The notes under the pieces are model-generated. The model did no database searches. It saw only the letters and a list, made by a program, of their open reading frames with translations, and was not told the origin of the DNA. Source: Daedaleopsis sinensis (lineage: Eukaryota > Basidiomycota > Agaricomycetes > Polyporales > Polyporaceae). Taken from it: DNA of 64,000 nucleotides. Location of the stretch: the NCBI GenBank assembly GCA_033807695.1, contig CM066310.1:2356001-2420000 (forward strand), in the 5' to 3' direction. This document shows positions 31,800 to 42,971 of the stretch, one piece after another; within the stretch, counting starts at the first letter, position 1, and each line of letters begins with the position of its first letter. Made by a program: the position numbers and the translations under genes.

Positions 31800-33544
31800 A
31801 TGTCGCTAGGTATGCAGCTCCTATTCGAAGTGGGGAAGTGCTTACACTAGAACTTACTCCTATGTCAGAGCCAACGGGTGACCTGACGACAGTGCAGATG
31901 CGCAGACTGAGGAACAAGCACGATACATTCTCCAACCTTCCTAACGAGACCCTCATCGACCTATTTGAACACATTCACGCCGACGTGTTCCGTGGCCCTA
32001 CGGATGACCAGTGGATTTATCCTTTTCAGTCTGAAAGGAAAACTCGCGCACAGCACTGGCTCGTCGTGCTCAGTGTCTGTCGACGTTGGCGTGCCTTGTT
32101 GCTCGGAGCAAGAAGGTTCTGGAGGATCATCCACGTCTATCGCCGGCCTGACTGGCTCCGGTACTGCCTATCCCTCGTCCGCGGCTCAAACATCCCCCTA
32201 TCCATATACTTTCTTCGCTCTGTTTTTCCCCGATCCCACTTGTCTCTCTTGCGGCCACATCTTAAAACCATTTCCGTCTTGGCCTTCCAGGCCGATCCCC
32301 AATGGGCTCTTCCGTTACGGTCGCTCTTCTCGCAGGCAGGAGGGGTCGGCACCTTGTTAGTTCGGATCTCTAGCACCCAATATGATGAACCACAGGCGGA
32401 CATCGGCCTCTCCTCGCTGACGCTCGCGCGTCTTCACTCCTTGATGCTCCGCCAGGTCGTCCCTCCCAATGACCCTGTCCTGTATGCGAGATTGCGGTGG
32501 CTCAACCTCGATTCGTGCACCTGGACGATCAACTTCAGCGACTTCTTGTCCATCATACAGGGCTGCGTTAACATGGAGCATCTTACCTTGCATAACGCGC
32601 TATCTCATGTAACTCTGGTCCCGACTTTTGCTCAACTGACCGCGCCACATCAGCCCGCAAAGCTCCCGAATCTGCGGACACTCTCCATGAAGCACCCACC
32701 GACGCTGAACGCTCGTATCCTCGCGCACTTCCTTCTCCCCGCTATCACAAAAGTCGACATTGCCGAAGATACGAGTGAGATTGATGAATACGATTTTGGG
32801 TATGATCCCCATCCATTCCTCGCGATAATCCCACCCAATCCTTCTGCCATCATTCCCCCAGCCCTCGTCTCCCGTGTCGTCTCCTTGGTCTTTGCCGCGG
32901 AAAAAATGGACTACTTCGTGCAAGGCAAGGACACGAACCGGCGCGAGATCATTCGCCTTGGGCTTGTTACCGACGACGAACAACCATCGTGGAATCACGG
33001 TACAACAGACCCAGGTGTGAGAGATCTCATGACGATATTCACGGGTGCTCCAGTGACCAGCCTCAACCTCTGCCTCGACTTCGACGATCTAGAGGACGGC
33101 ACGTTGACGAGCTTACTCCTGTCGTTGCCCAGCCTCACGTCGTTGGAGGTCAGCGGCAGGGGAGATTGGAAACGCGTATGGAAAGCTCTCACACCTCCTA
33201 CTGTCGATGGCACGCCGACGGACGACGGAGCCCCGATCTGCCCTCATCTCGAGTCTTTCTGTCTTGGGGAATGGTTGGCAGGCTGTGTAGGCACGGGGGA
33301 CGATCTCATGGACATACTCCAGATGCTAAAGGCGCGGAATGCCTACGGGTTGCGTCTCAGGAAGCTGGACATATTGTTCATGCACAAAGAAGAAGAAGAC
33401 TATATGGATGATGAGGAAGAGGAAGAGGACTATAACGAGTTGCATGCCACGTTCGTTCCGCAGATGCAGGAGCTGGTAGATATCGTACAGTACAGCTCTA
33501 GAGAGTTTGAAGCGTACGACTACGAACGGGATATGGGTATCTAG
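31800..33544 (+). CDS. F-box/LRR-like protein (561 aa)
   Basis: Exons 31800-31809 (10 bases, MSL plus one base) and 31869-33544. F-box at about residues 25-90: FSNLPNETLIDLFEHIHADVF, then WLVVLSVCRRWRALLLGARRFWRIIHV. The remainder has irregular Leu-rich segments (LRWLNLDSCTWTINF, LEHLTLHNA, LRTLSMKHPP). A Glu/Asp-rich insert (MDDEEEEEDY) lies near the C-terminus, and the protein ends YDYERDMGI. It probably recruits an unknown substrate to an SCF ligase. The paralogue at 42972-44161 shares this tiny first exon, the promoter and the C-terminus but lacks the F-box. The transposon's right end is 165 bp upstream of the start codon. The first exon is supported by the aligned start region of the paralogue. 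Confidence 0.88.
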
Positions 33545-33857
33545 CACCGAAGATATGACATGCGTGCGCATTACCGCGGCGTCTGGCCAAGCTGTAAATT
33601 TGGTACATTATCCGATTATATGTTGAACCACCATTTGTCTACATTGTTATTACTACAGTCACTATCTACATTGACAGATCCACCAAATATACGAGATGCT
33701 TGAGTTCAGGAACAAAGTGCAGCGAGACGAGCGTAACGAAAGCGATCAAAACAATGCGAGGGGATTCGGCTTGCCCCAACCCGCCAGTGCGAACATAGAA
33801 TCTACAACCACCCACCGACACCACCCCAGGAAATCCCGGTCGTCGACACTGCAACGC

Positions 33858-36800
33858 TCAGTCCTCCTCGCCGAAGTCATCCAGGAGCCCCAGCACGTTC
33901 CCCTCCGCGTTCGCCGGGGCCTCGTAGACCGCGAACGCCGTCCGCGTCTTCGCGTCCGCGCGCGGCGCGACAACCTTCACCGCCGCCTCCTCCTCGACCT
34001 CCCCGCTCGACGTCCAGCCCTTCTGGCGGTCCGCGAACACCTCCGGGCGGCGGTCGAGCAGCACGTCGAGCTCCTCGTCGCTGATCACGCTCGCCTTGCC
34101 CGCCGCCGTGTCCGGCACCACCTGGATCTTCTCGCCCTCGAGCCGGTGGAGCTCCATCGCCATCTCCGCGAGCGCCTGCTGCTTGCTCTTGCTGCGCCGC
34201 GCGCCCGCGGTCTGCGTCGGGTTCACGAACTCGCCCTTGGCGATCACGAGCGCCTCGAGCTTGCGCTTCTCCGTCGCGCGCTGCAGGATCTTCGTCTCGA
34301 TCGTGTGCGCGCAGAGCAGGCGGAAGATGAGCACGGGCCGCGTCTGCCCGATCCGGTGCGCGCGGTCTTGTGCCTGCAGGTCCGCTTGTGGGTTCTGAGC
34401 GCACGCGTGTCAGCATGGAACACGGGAGATTGGGAATGAGGGCGGACTGACCCAGTCCTGGTCGTAGAAGATGACGGTGTCGGCCTCGACGAGGTTGAGA
34501 CCAAGACCGCCCGCGCGTGTGCTGAGCAGGAAGAGCCGAGGAGCGTCAGGCGCGTCGCCTCCCTCTTGGAAGCGACGGATGTCCTCTCTGCGCTCTTCCA
34601 TGTCCATGCTCCCGTCGATCCTGCACACAGGCCAGCCCTTGAACTCTAGGGCCCAATCCTGAACGCAAACGTCGTTAGCGTGCTACAGTAATGCGAGTGC
34701 ACCGGTCATACCTGGATAATATCGAGCATCGTCGTGAACTGGCTGAAGAGCAAGACTTTGTGTCCCCGTGCGAACAGAGCGTCCAACAGACGTTCGAGAA
34801 CCATCATCTTGCCGCTCGCAGTGACGAGCTCTTCGTTCAAGACGGGCTCGCGGGTGTGCGGGTCCTTGGGCCAGTGGAAGAGATACGGGTGCTGGCACAC
34901 CTTCCGGAGCTGCATGATGACGTTCTTGAGTTTCTTGTTGTTCACCGCCTTCGCTGTGTGGGGGTTAGACGTGCGCGGAGTGCAATGCGGTCAGGTCACT
35001 CACTCGCTTGCCGACGCTGCCATTCGAGACCAACCTCCTCTGCCCTGTTACGATCCTTGCGTGCCTGTATCTGGCCCTCGTCAAGTCGCTTAAAATACTC
35101 GTCGTCGTCAGAATCGTCGAGATACTCCTTGACCACTTTGTCGCGCAGGCCCCGGTCTTTGCGCTTCTTCTCCCGCACCTCGTCCACCAAGGGCTTCTCG
35201 TCGTCTGACGACTCGTCTACGACTATCACCCCGTTGTTCAGCTGCTCGCCCTCCGCGCGCAGCTGCGAGATGAGGTGATGGCGGAGCACGGTATCGCCCT
35301 GGACTGCGACCTCGTAGAGCTCGCGTTGGCGCTCACTGAGAGGCGTGTACAAGACGTATTCTTTCTTGGGTGGAAGATGCAGTTCAACGTCAGCCTTCAA
35401 GCGACGCAGGAGGAACGGACGGAGGATGTCATGGAGCGAGTGGATGAGTTTCGCTTGTCGGTCGGAGGACAGTTTGCTCTGTAGCCGGCTCTCGTCGAAC
35501 CTATCGAATCTCATCAGGACCAACCCCGTGACTAGCAGAGACGGAAGCGTACCATGACTGGAAGGTAGACAGATCACCGAACAAGTCCGGGAGAACAAAG
35601 TTGAGGAGAGACCACAGCTCCGCAAGGTTGTTCTGCAATGGCGTGCCAGTGAGGACCAGGCGCGCAGCAGCTGGAATCTTCTTGATCTCGCGCATCAACA
35701 CACAGTCGATGTTTTTCAGCCGGTGTCCCTCGTCGACGACAATGAAGCCCCAGTGGTATTTGGCGAGCTCCGCGCGGTCGTTGATGATGATCTGGTACGT
35801 CGTGATCACTACGGGGAAGTTTGTCGACTGGTGCGGCTTCAATGGGACCTTGTTCCGCTCTGCTGCTGGTTTGGGTAGCTCCTCGTCCACAGTGATCGAG
35901 TCCTCGAACTCATCCGAGCCGGCCTCCTCCTCGGCGATGCGCATGCGCGGTTTCGCAGGTGTGCGCCCGCCCCGTCTGCCGCGAGTCGTGGGCTTCCCTC
36001 TTGGCGTTCTCGCCGGCGGGGCCTCGTCCTCGGAGCTCTCGTCGACTGGCACCCGACTACGCCCTCCCCGTCCCCGTCCCCTGCCTCGACCGCGACCACG
36101 AGCAGTAGCCTTGGGTTTTGGCTTGAATTTTCCCTTCCTGTCGTGCGATGGCGGCGCTGCAGCGGCGGCAGCCTCTGCCTCCTGTTTTGTCACAACCTTG
36201 TAGTACTCGAGGTCTACTTCGTCCATGACCATCTCCGTCTTCCGGATCTCTGCACGCTCCTCCTTGGTGCCGTAGTATACGACTACAGGGATGTCGGGAG
36301 CAAACCGCGCGAATTCCTTCGCCCAGTTGTCCACGACGGCCAGCGGGACCACCACCATGAACGGCGCCGCGGTACGCTCTCGCAGGAACGCGTGGAAAGC
36401 GATGGTCTGGATAGTCTTTCCAAGCCCCATCTCGTCCGCTGTGGCCTCGTCAGTGTCATAGCGATGTGTCTGTACAGGTCACGCACCAAGGATACCGGAA
36501 ATGCCATTCTGGTAGAGACCGGCCATCCACGCGACGCCTTCCAACTGGTAGTCCTTCAGAGTCGCGCCGGTGATCAACGCAGGCTGCTCGAACGCGGGCG
36601 TGGACTCCGCATCGTCCTCGACACCGTCTACGCTCGTTCCAGCAACCCGTACGGTCTTGTCGTGGGCCTTCATGCGCTTTGCTTCCCGCTCGTCCTCCGA
36701 GTCCGACACAACGCGTCCGCGCTTCCGTGTCTTCCTCACTTCGGGTTTGGGCGTCGATTGGGGTATCTTACGAGGATGGCTGGCCCGCACGCGGTCCATC

Positions 36801-37623
36801 TGCTCCTTCAACAGGGAAACGTAGGCCCCGGATCTTTGGAGAAGAGTTTCGAGTTCCTGTAGCCGCGGATCTGATTCCACTTCTTCCTCGTCGTCGGGCT
36901 CATCCTAGCGGCCTAGTCAGCATACGTTTCAAGAGCCCTCACCCATGCCCATTGCAACTTCTCAGTTCTCCACGGTCTTCACATGTAGCGCTGGTTGTAA
37001 CCTCCAGAGTCGGCACCAGCCATACGCTCAAGTTACGCCATCATGTTGGTCTCGTACCCCTCTGTCGTGGTATCGCCCGCACCGTGCCCATCCGTTGTTA
37101 GGTGGCCGCAGTGGTGGGGTGCGGACGATACCACGACAGATGGGTACGAGGCCACATAATATGTACAACGGGCGCGTAGCACGACGCAGACCCGCCGGGG
37201 ATACTCGTACCTGCGTAGACCCTTGCTTGTGTGAGATCATACCCGCGCAAGCCCGTACCCGTAGTCCACGGGGACAGGTTGCGCGGGTACGGGTACGGGT
37301 ATGCCTCAAGTAGTCACGGGTATACTCGTGCCACTCCCTAGGCCCACCGTTGCTCGATCCCTAGGATGTGGTTGAAAACGCAGGAGACATACCTTGACCA
37401 AATATTCCTGTACCAGCTCCACCTCTTCGCCTTCAGTCTTGCACTGCAGACACACGTCTTCGATGAGCGCATGAACTTGCACACACCTACGGATACTACT
37501 CACATCGTCTGGGATAGTGGCGGGACTGGTTGGAGGAGACGTAGCCCGCGTCGAGGGCATAAATGGAGATGATGGGGCCGTTTGAGATAGTGGCGTTGTT
37601 CGAGAGGATGTCGCAGTAGACAT
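33858..37623 (-). CDS. SNF2-family chromatin remodeller, LSH/DDM1 (HELLS, Irc5) type
   Basis: Seven exons (minus): 37623-37393, 36904-36487, 36438-35553, 35500-35004, 34953-34712, 34658-34452, 34394-33858; 1,005 residues, frames consistent. SNF2 motifs in order: [12 protein letters not shown] (Q-like), DEMGLGKT (Walker A, about 218-225), [10 protein letters not shown] (motif II), [19 protein letters not shown] (III), [51 protein letters not shown], and [11 protein letters not shown] (VI). The LLNF-LPDLF and [11 protein letters not shown] context best fits LSH/DDM1/Irc5, ATPases that remodel nucleosomes to support DNA methylation, silencing or repair. A 100-residue RGRGRG/Lys-rich, acidic insert sits between motifs Ia and II. 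Intron 1 (36905-37392) is unusually long and contains a hairpin repeat. Confidence 0.9.
37043..37157. repeat. MITE-like hairpin in intron 1 of the SNF2 gene
   Basis: Two imperfect inverted arms of about 36-40 bp (around 37048-37083 and 37117-37152), starting GGTCTCGTACCC and ending GGGTACGAGGCC, with CTGTCGTGGTATCG inside each arm. The loop is about 33 bp. A second block (37186-37325) is rich in GGGTAC/ACCCGTAC motifs and has shorter inverted pieces (ACCCGCGCAAGC / GCGCGGGTACGG). A small non-coding mobile element is the simplest reading. Confidence 0.65.
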
Positions 37624-39836
37624 GGCTGAAATGCCGACGGGGAGAGGATGATGGCGGGGTAGCGGACGTCTTGTAAGTTGTGGCTCGTGCGTGACGGAAA
37701 TTAGTGACTGCGGGACGCGCTTCGTCACACGTTACGTACCGTGTTCTGTGACCGGGAGATCGCGGGCGCTTCTTGCTTTCCATGGAGACGACCACCACGG
37801 TCCACCACGGACGTCGGATTCAAGATTGCTCAAACGAAATGCAGGTATGTTCGATCTCAATGCCATAGATTACTCTACATACTGACTGCGCACCCACTGC
37901 AGCGTTTATTAATGCATGAGCACGCATATATCCAACCTGACGCTCTAGAGTCGCTGGATGTGAGCAGACAATAACCGCGAGTGTACAAGTTGTTCAGTGT
38001 TCTTCCTACACAAGCGCTCTCTCAGTATGTTGCTGATTTACTCTACGTACAGCACTACATACCCCAATAACTTCCAATACCTGTTCCATGAAGTAAATCC
38101 ATACAAATGTCCTATCTGGCGCTCGCAATTTCCGTGGCACTAATATATTTCTCTTTTTCCAGTTAAGAGCGCCGTCGCTCGCGATCGAATAGGAACTGTG
38201 TCGTTGGCCTTTCGTGCACTCTTTTCACCGTGTACGACCACGTCTATGGAAGTGCTGTGGACGCCATCAGTTCGCATCTGCAGGGCTATCGCCGCTGAAC
38301 CACCTGCCGAGTCGGCTTAACTCGACATTGTCACCGCATCAATGTGTGCCCACCGTGCGCGAGATAGATAGATACATGGGGTGACCGGTGAGGCCTTGGC
38401 TCATCATCATCCATCTTTCTTTCAACGAATCGTTGACTATCTATGTACAGGCTTCCTCCGTTGTCGATGCCGTCTAGTGCCCTCGACATTATCAGACGCA
38501 CACGAGCCGGTCTGATGGTGCTTTGACGGCCCTTTATGGTTGCGTGAAATTTGCACATGTCCAGGCCCATTACCGCTGCGTACTTACTGATTCTTTGTAT
38601 AGAATCATGCTCCGGGATTCCCGCGAACACTGGCGTAAATATCGGTCCTCCCACTCTCGCCTGTCTCGCTGCCCGCTCTGCCCGACCGGAGACGCGCAAG
38701 ACGAGCAAATGTAGCTCCCAGAAGGTCGTCTTTGTGCTGTACTCCAGGCCTATAAGGCACTGTTCTCTCTACACATGCTATTTTCCAGGGCTGGCAAGCT
38801 TATCCACGCGACGCGGACATCACGTGCTGGGAGCGGACTTTGCGGGCGAGAGTCGCCGTGGCCTCAAGCTCAAGAGTCGAGGCTCGCCTTCGGAGATTCA
38901 TCGACATCGTTCAACTGCGATGGTGGATCGAGAGCCACTGTTGCATGCGCTCGCGGTCAGTGTCGACTCACACAAACGGTCCCAGGAACTCTGCTCCCCG
39001 ATCGGAAGTTCATTCACATAAACTTATGCTCCGTCTATTATCTGCAGCTCATCGCGCAAACTTCCCGGACCGCGAGGCCGGATTTGGTGCTGGACGACTC
39101 GAGGCATGCGCAGAACGTCTTCCTATTCGCGACAAGCCTGCCTCGTGTCGGAGTACTCGCCCTTCCATTCTCACCAACTTCAATTTATGCCGCGCGGGGC
39201 TCTCGAACGTTCTTCTTCGCCGACTGAGTCCTGGCGCGTTCTAGTGGCTCTGCCGAGCTTCGTCGACGGCGAACGGACCACCGAGAATGTTGGGAGTCAG
39301 GGACACCAGCCTCGCATCTTTTCTCGCACCCCGCGATCGGATGCATTGAGCCAACGTTGCAGTTGAAAGGTCGGTCATCGGACATCCTTCAGCACGCGTC
39401 GTCCATGCTGCATTGGCCTCGTCAACCTTGTTCGACGCTGCAGACCACTGTCGGTATTGTCTGGGATGCCCTATGGGAAGCCGAAGCAGCACCGCAAGCC
39501 GGCGATTGGGGCGTGGAGAATGCCTATTAGCAATGGGCCGCGCCTCCGGCGAGGGGCGACCTACGAAAACCGAGCGTGCGATTACCGAATGTGCCTTGAC
39601 GCGGGGCGGGCGCGTGTAGGGCATTTCCCCTCGTGGACAGTGGGATTGATGCCGCCCGCTCGGCAAAGCAGTTGTAGGCCCTCGGTTTACCTCCGGTCTG
39701 TACGTCCATAAGAACTTTGCATTGTTCTCCGTTCGCTTCCCCTCCGCTCTCCGCTCTTTTCTGTTCCCTTTCGCCCTCCGCGTCCGCTCCCTACTTCGCC
39801 CTCCGTCCACCCCCCTCCTCACCGCTCTCCGGCGCG
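37624..39836. other. 2.2 kb intergenic stretch
   Basis: Promoter of the SNF2 gene on the left. Frames of 60-230 codons exist on both strands (for example 38551 plus and 39241 minus) but carry no motif and are interrupted in every likely continuation. The last 120 bases are pyrimidine-rich, as expected upstream of the secreted-protein start. Confidence 0.5.
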
Positions 39837-41635
39837 ATGCTCTTCCAGAGTCTCCCGTCCCTCGCGGCCCTCCTCCTCGTCCTCCTCGCCACCGTCTCCC
39901 CAACTCCTGGGGTCTCTGCGCGCAGTATACCAGCTTCCGCACTCAAGCTCAAGCGCGCCGTTTCCCCGGCCGACGCGACGCACTGGACCAATGCCCAGCG
40001 CCTTGCCGCTGGTCTCCCCCCACATGCGCCCCGCCACCACAAACGCGCCACACCGACCGAGCCCAATGTTGCGAAACGCGCTGCCCCCAGTGCGAGCCCT
40101 AGTCCGGTCGCCTTTGCATTGTTGAACAAGTGAGTCCAACGCGTCCCAACCATCTAGGTCCCAAGCGCTCCGTTCACCGCCACTCACTGTACTCCCTCCG
40201 CACATTTCCCGCCACAGCGCCGCCCCCTCGCCCGTCGGACATACTGGTCTCATCGAGGCCCGCACCATCAACGGCGATGGAAGAGTCGGTCTGGTACGGC
40301 TAACGTCGTCGGGAATGTGAGTAATCTCGAATCACCTCAACATGTTTGGAAGCTGATTAGGCGCCCGTACATCGGCCGGTTCTGAACTCATGATTGTGTC
40401 GACATGCAATGCTCTCTGTTCTCGTCAATCGCGCGGTCGCTGCACACGACGCTCGTTGTCATCCGACACAGCACCATCGGCAAAGATATCGGTACGCCCG
40501 TCTCGTTCACGACTATCGGCTCAACGCCGTTCAGCATTACGACGGTAAGTACTGCGCGATCTGTAGTTGTTGTTACCGCCGCTGATTAGTGAACAATTAT
40601 CTGTCTATCTTTTGCTTCATGTCCCTGTCCATGGACGTCTGGCATCGGCACTTTTGCTATGCGCGCTGGCTCATCCTCGCCTCTGACGCCGTCTCACCGC
40701 GGTTCGCGACCGCCCGCGTGCCCTCGCACCCCATCACCGTGCGATCACTACACTTGCTGTGCAAAACTTCCGGGGATTCCACGCAGATCGGCGACGCGCC
40801 TGTGTACATTGGCGGCCTCGGCACCAGTGCAATATCCCCCGGTTCCGACAGGTGCGTCCAATACGCGACTTCGTTCCTTCTAGCGCCTGCGGTACTGTGC
40901 TAACCCCGATCGGTGCCGGGTTTGTGTGTGCAGGAGCGCGACGCTTGGTTCTGCTCGTCTCAGTGAGTCTAAACTTCACTCGCTGCTTCTCATGTTCTCC
41001 CGCGCTGCATCTCTCATTCTCTCGATCCGGCGTGTGGCACCCGCCACGCGCTCCGGTCCCCGTATCGTCGTCGTCAGTGTTCGGTCCCACTCGGCATCAT
41101 TAATGGGCATGTCTGAGACCTGCGGACGCGTCCCTCTCGTTTCGCTGTACGTGATCCTGATGCTAACACTGTCCTGTATCTTCCCAGCAACACCCCATGC
41201 CCGGCCTATGGCGACTGGCGGCGAGTCAGCGATATGGACATTTGACGACGCAACCCAGAAGCTCGTCCGTAAGTGTCATGACCCCATCGCACCCTGCATC
41301 CGCTCACCTCGCACATCCTACAGCATACTGGGTGAATCCCGACGGCTCGCATCCAAAGACGTCGATCGCGTACGTCCCCACAACGAAGACCCTCCGGCTC
41401 GTTGGGGACATCAGCGCGTACAACCAGGCGCATCCCGACGCGCCCGCATCCGAAGTGGTGAGTGATTTGTGTTTGCTTCTGACATTGACGTCGGCGGCCA
41501 CACGGCTGGACGCTCCCGGTCCAGTGTCTACGCACTGTGCTGTGCGTCCGATGCAAAAAGCCGTTGTTCGTGTATCGCCGAGCGGCTCGCTGACTGCGCA
41601 CTCCCATGCAGGCGTTGCACGTCGTGCACAACTGA
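39837..41635 (+). CDS. secreted protein of unknown function (multi-exon, middle exons uncertain)
   Basis: Start ATG 39837 gives a signal peptide (LPSLAALLLVLLATVSPTPGVSA). Certain exons: 39837-40129, then 40218-40316 (APSPVGHTGLIEARTINGDG). Near the end: 41188-41268 (TPHARPMATGGESAIWTFDD), 41324-41457 (PYWVNPDGSHPKTSIAYV, LRLVGDISAYNQ) and 41612-41635 (ALHVVHN, stop). A middle exon around 40765-40850 reads GDSTQIGDAPVYIGGLGTSA. The pattern of GLI..GDG near the start, an ESAIW.FD motif and WVNPDGS-P near the end is one I recall from abundant secreted basidiomycete proteins of unknown function. Exons between 40317 and 41187 could not be fixed with confidence, so the full length is not given. 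After the signal peptide, Arg/Lys-rich dipeptides (KRA, KRAA) could be Kex2 sites. Confidence 0.65.
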
Positions 41636-42971
41636 CCACGCGGGCAGCTCTCCCCGGCCGGGCCCTTCCCCCCCTCCACCGCGATCCTCCCTGGCCGGGT
41701 AGCTGACGCATGAAAACGCCTGGTGGACTGCGATAGGCGGTCCACGCGATACCCGCTCATTCCGGCCCTGACTCCCCCGGTTCCGGCAACGAAGAAGACG
41801 ACGACGAGCCGACGATGCACACGAACGTAAATCCGTGAAGAACACGAACGAGCAAGAGACGACCATACATACTTTTACGCGTCACATACATCAGTTGTGA
41901 ACAGCGAGCGGAGGATGAGCCTCTCATCCCTCCCTCCAAGATCGTGTCCGTGAAGACTCCGGTCCCGGTACTCGCAACCGGACTACCCACGAGAACCTCA
42001 CGCACAACCTGAATCCTGCATCCCGACTGCCAAACCCAACGCCCTCTCGCCCCTCGCCCCTCGCCCCTCGCCCCTCGCCCCTCGCCCCTCGCCCCTCGCC
42101 CCTCGCCCCTCGCCCCTCGCCCCAAACCAGACCCCCCATAGACTTGCTCCTCTATACATAACCAGTATCTTTAGTGCTATCCCCTGTTTCCCGCGGCTAC
42201 CCGGACTTCGGACTTCGGACTTTTCTGCGCCTTCCTCTTCGCCCAAGACTTTCACTGTTGTTTTCTCGTTGCGCTTCGTCTCCCTCTGACTTTGGTTTGC
42301 GGCCGCTGCCTGTTTGACCCAGACGATGGACCCTTGTTTCCCGTCCCCCCTCGCCTTGGACTTTGGAACTTGAAAGACATTTCCGTTCGTTACCACCCCT
42401 TATAACTTAACTTACTCCCTATATGTGAATGCTGTACATACCACCGCCCTCCTCTCCCTTCCCCTCCTATATTCCTCCCATCGCGCTCTCATCGCTCTCG
42501 TCGCTTGACGTCAGACTTACGGCCGGGGCGGGTGAACTACGGTGTACCTATATCTACCACCACCTGTGTTGCTGCGTGTACGCGGCCGGGCAGCCCTAGG
42601 TCCAGGCCTGCTCCTACTGTTTACCGGTATGTATGTACATGAGCAGGTGCAGAACCTGCTGTACGCGCAGCTTACCGTAGCTATGTACACCTACTAGACC
42701 CATATCCCGTTCTGCGGACACGGTGAGCTGGAAGACCCTTATGCGGCAGAGGTTCAACACTTATGGCCTAATTCGCAATTCCGTGTTATCGTGAGGTTTG
42801 TAGCTGGCAAGATTGAGACGATCTGAGGAGAATAAAGCCAACCAATATTTCAAAGCCTGCTACAATCGGCACAAAGTGCGAGGTGAGCTGTCGTGCATGG
42901 GAGAACAGTAGTACATATGCACGATCAGAAAGGCCGAGGCGTAGCAAGTAGTACATGAGATATGTTCTATG
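41636..42971. other. 1.3 kb intergenic stretch with G-rich heptamer array
   Basis: Contains the TCGCCCC tandem array described separately and pyrimidine-rich DNA either side. The minus-strand frames of about 120-130 codons here simply read through the array (repeated ARGEGRG) and are not genes. Confidence 0.6.
42047..42123. repeat. 11 perfect tandem copies of TCGCCCC (GGGGCGA on minus strand)
   Basis: Eleven uninterrupted 7 bp units. On the minus strand each unit has a run of four guanines separated by CGA, so the array meets the usual G4 pattern (four or more G-runs with short loops) several times over. Confidence 0.95.

Noticed and set aside
39241..39942. 233-codon minus-strand frame
   Set aside because: Overlaps the signal-peptide exon of the secreted protein and shows no motif or splice-linked continuation.
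42047..42123. CRISPR-like array
   Set aside because: Units are contiguous 7-mers with no spacers, in a eukaryotic genome; it is a microsatellite.
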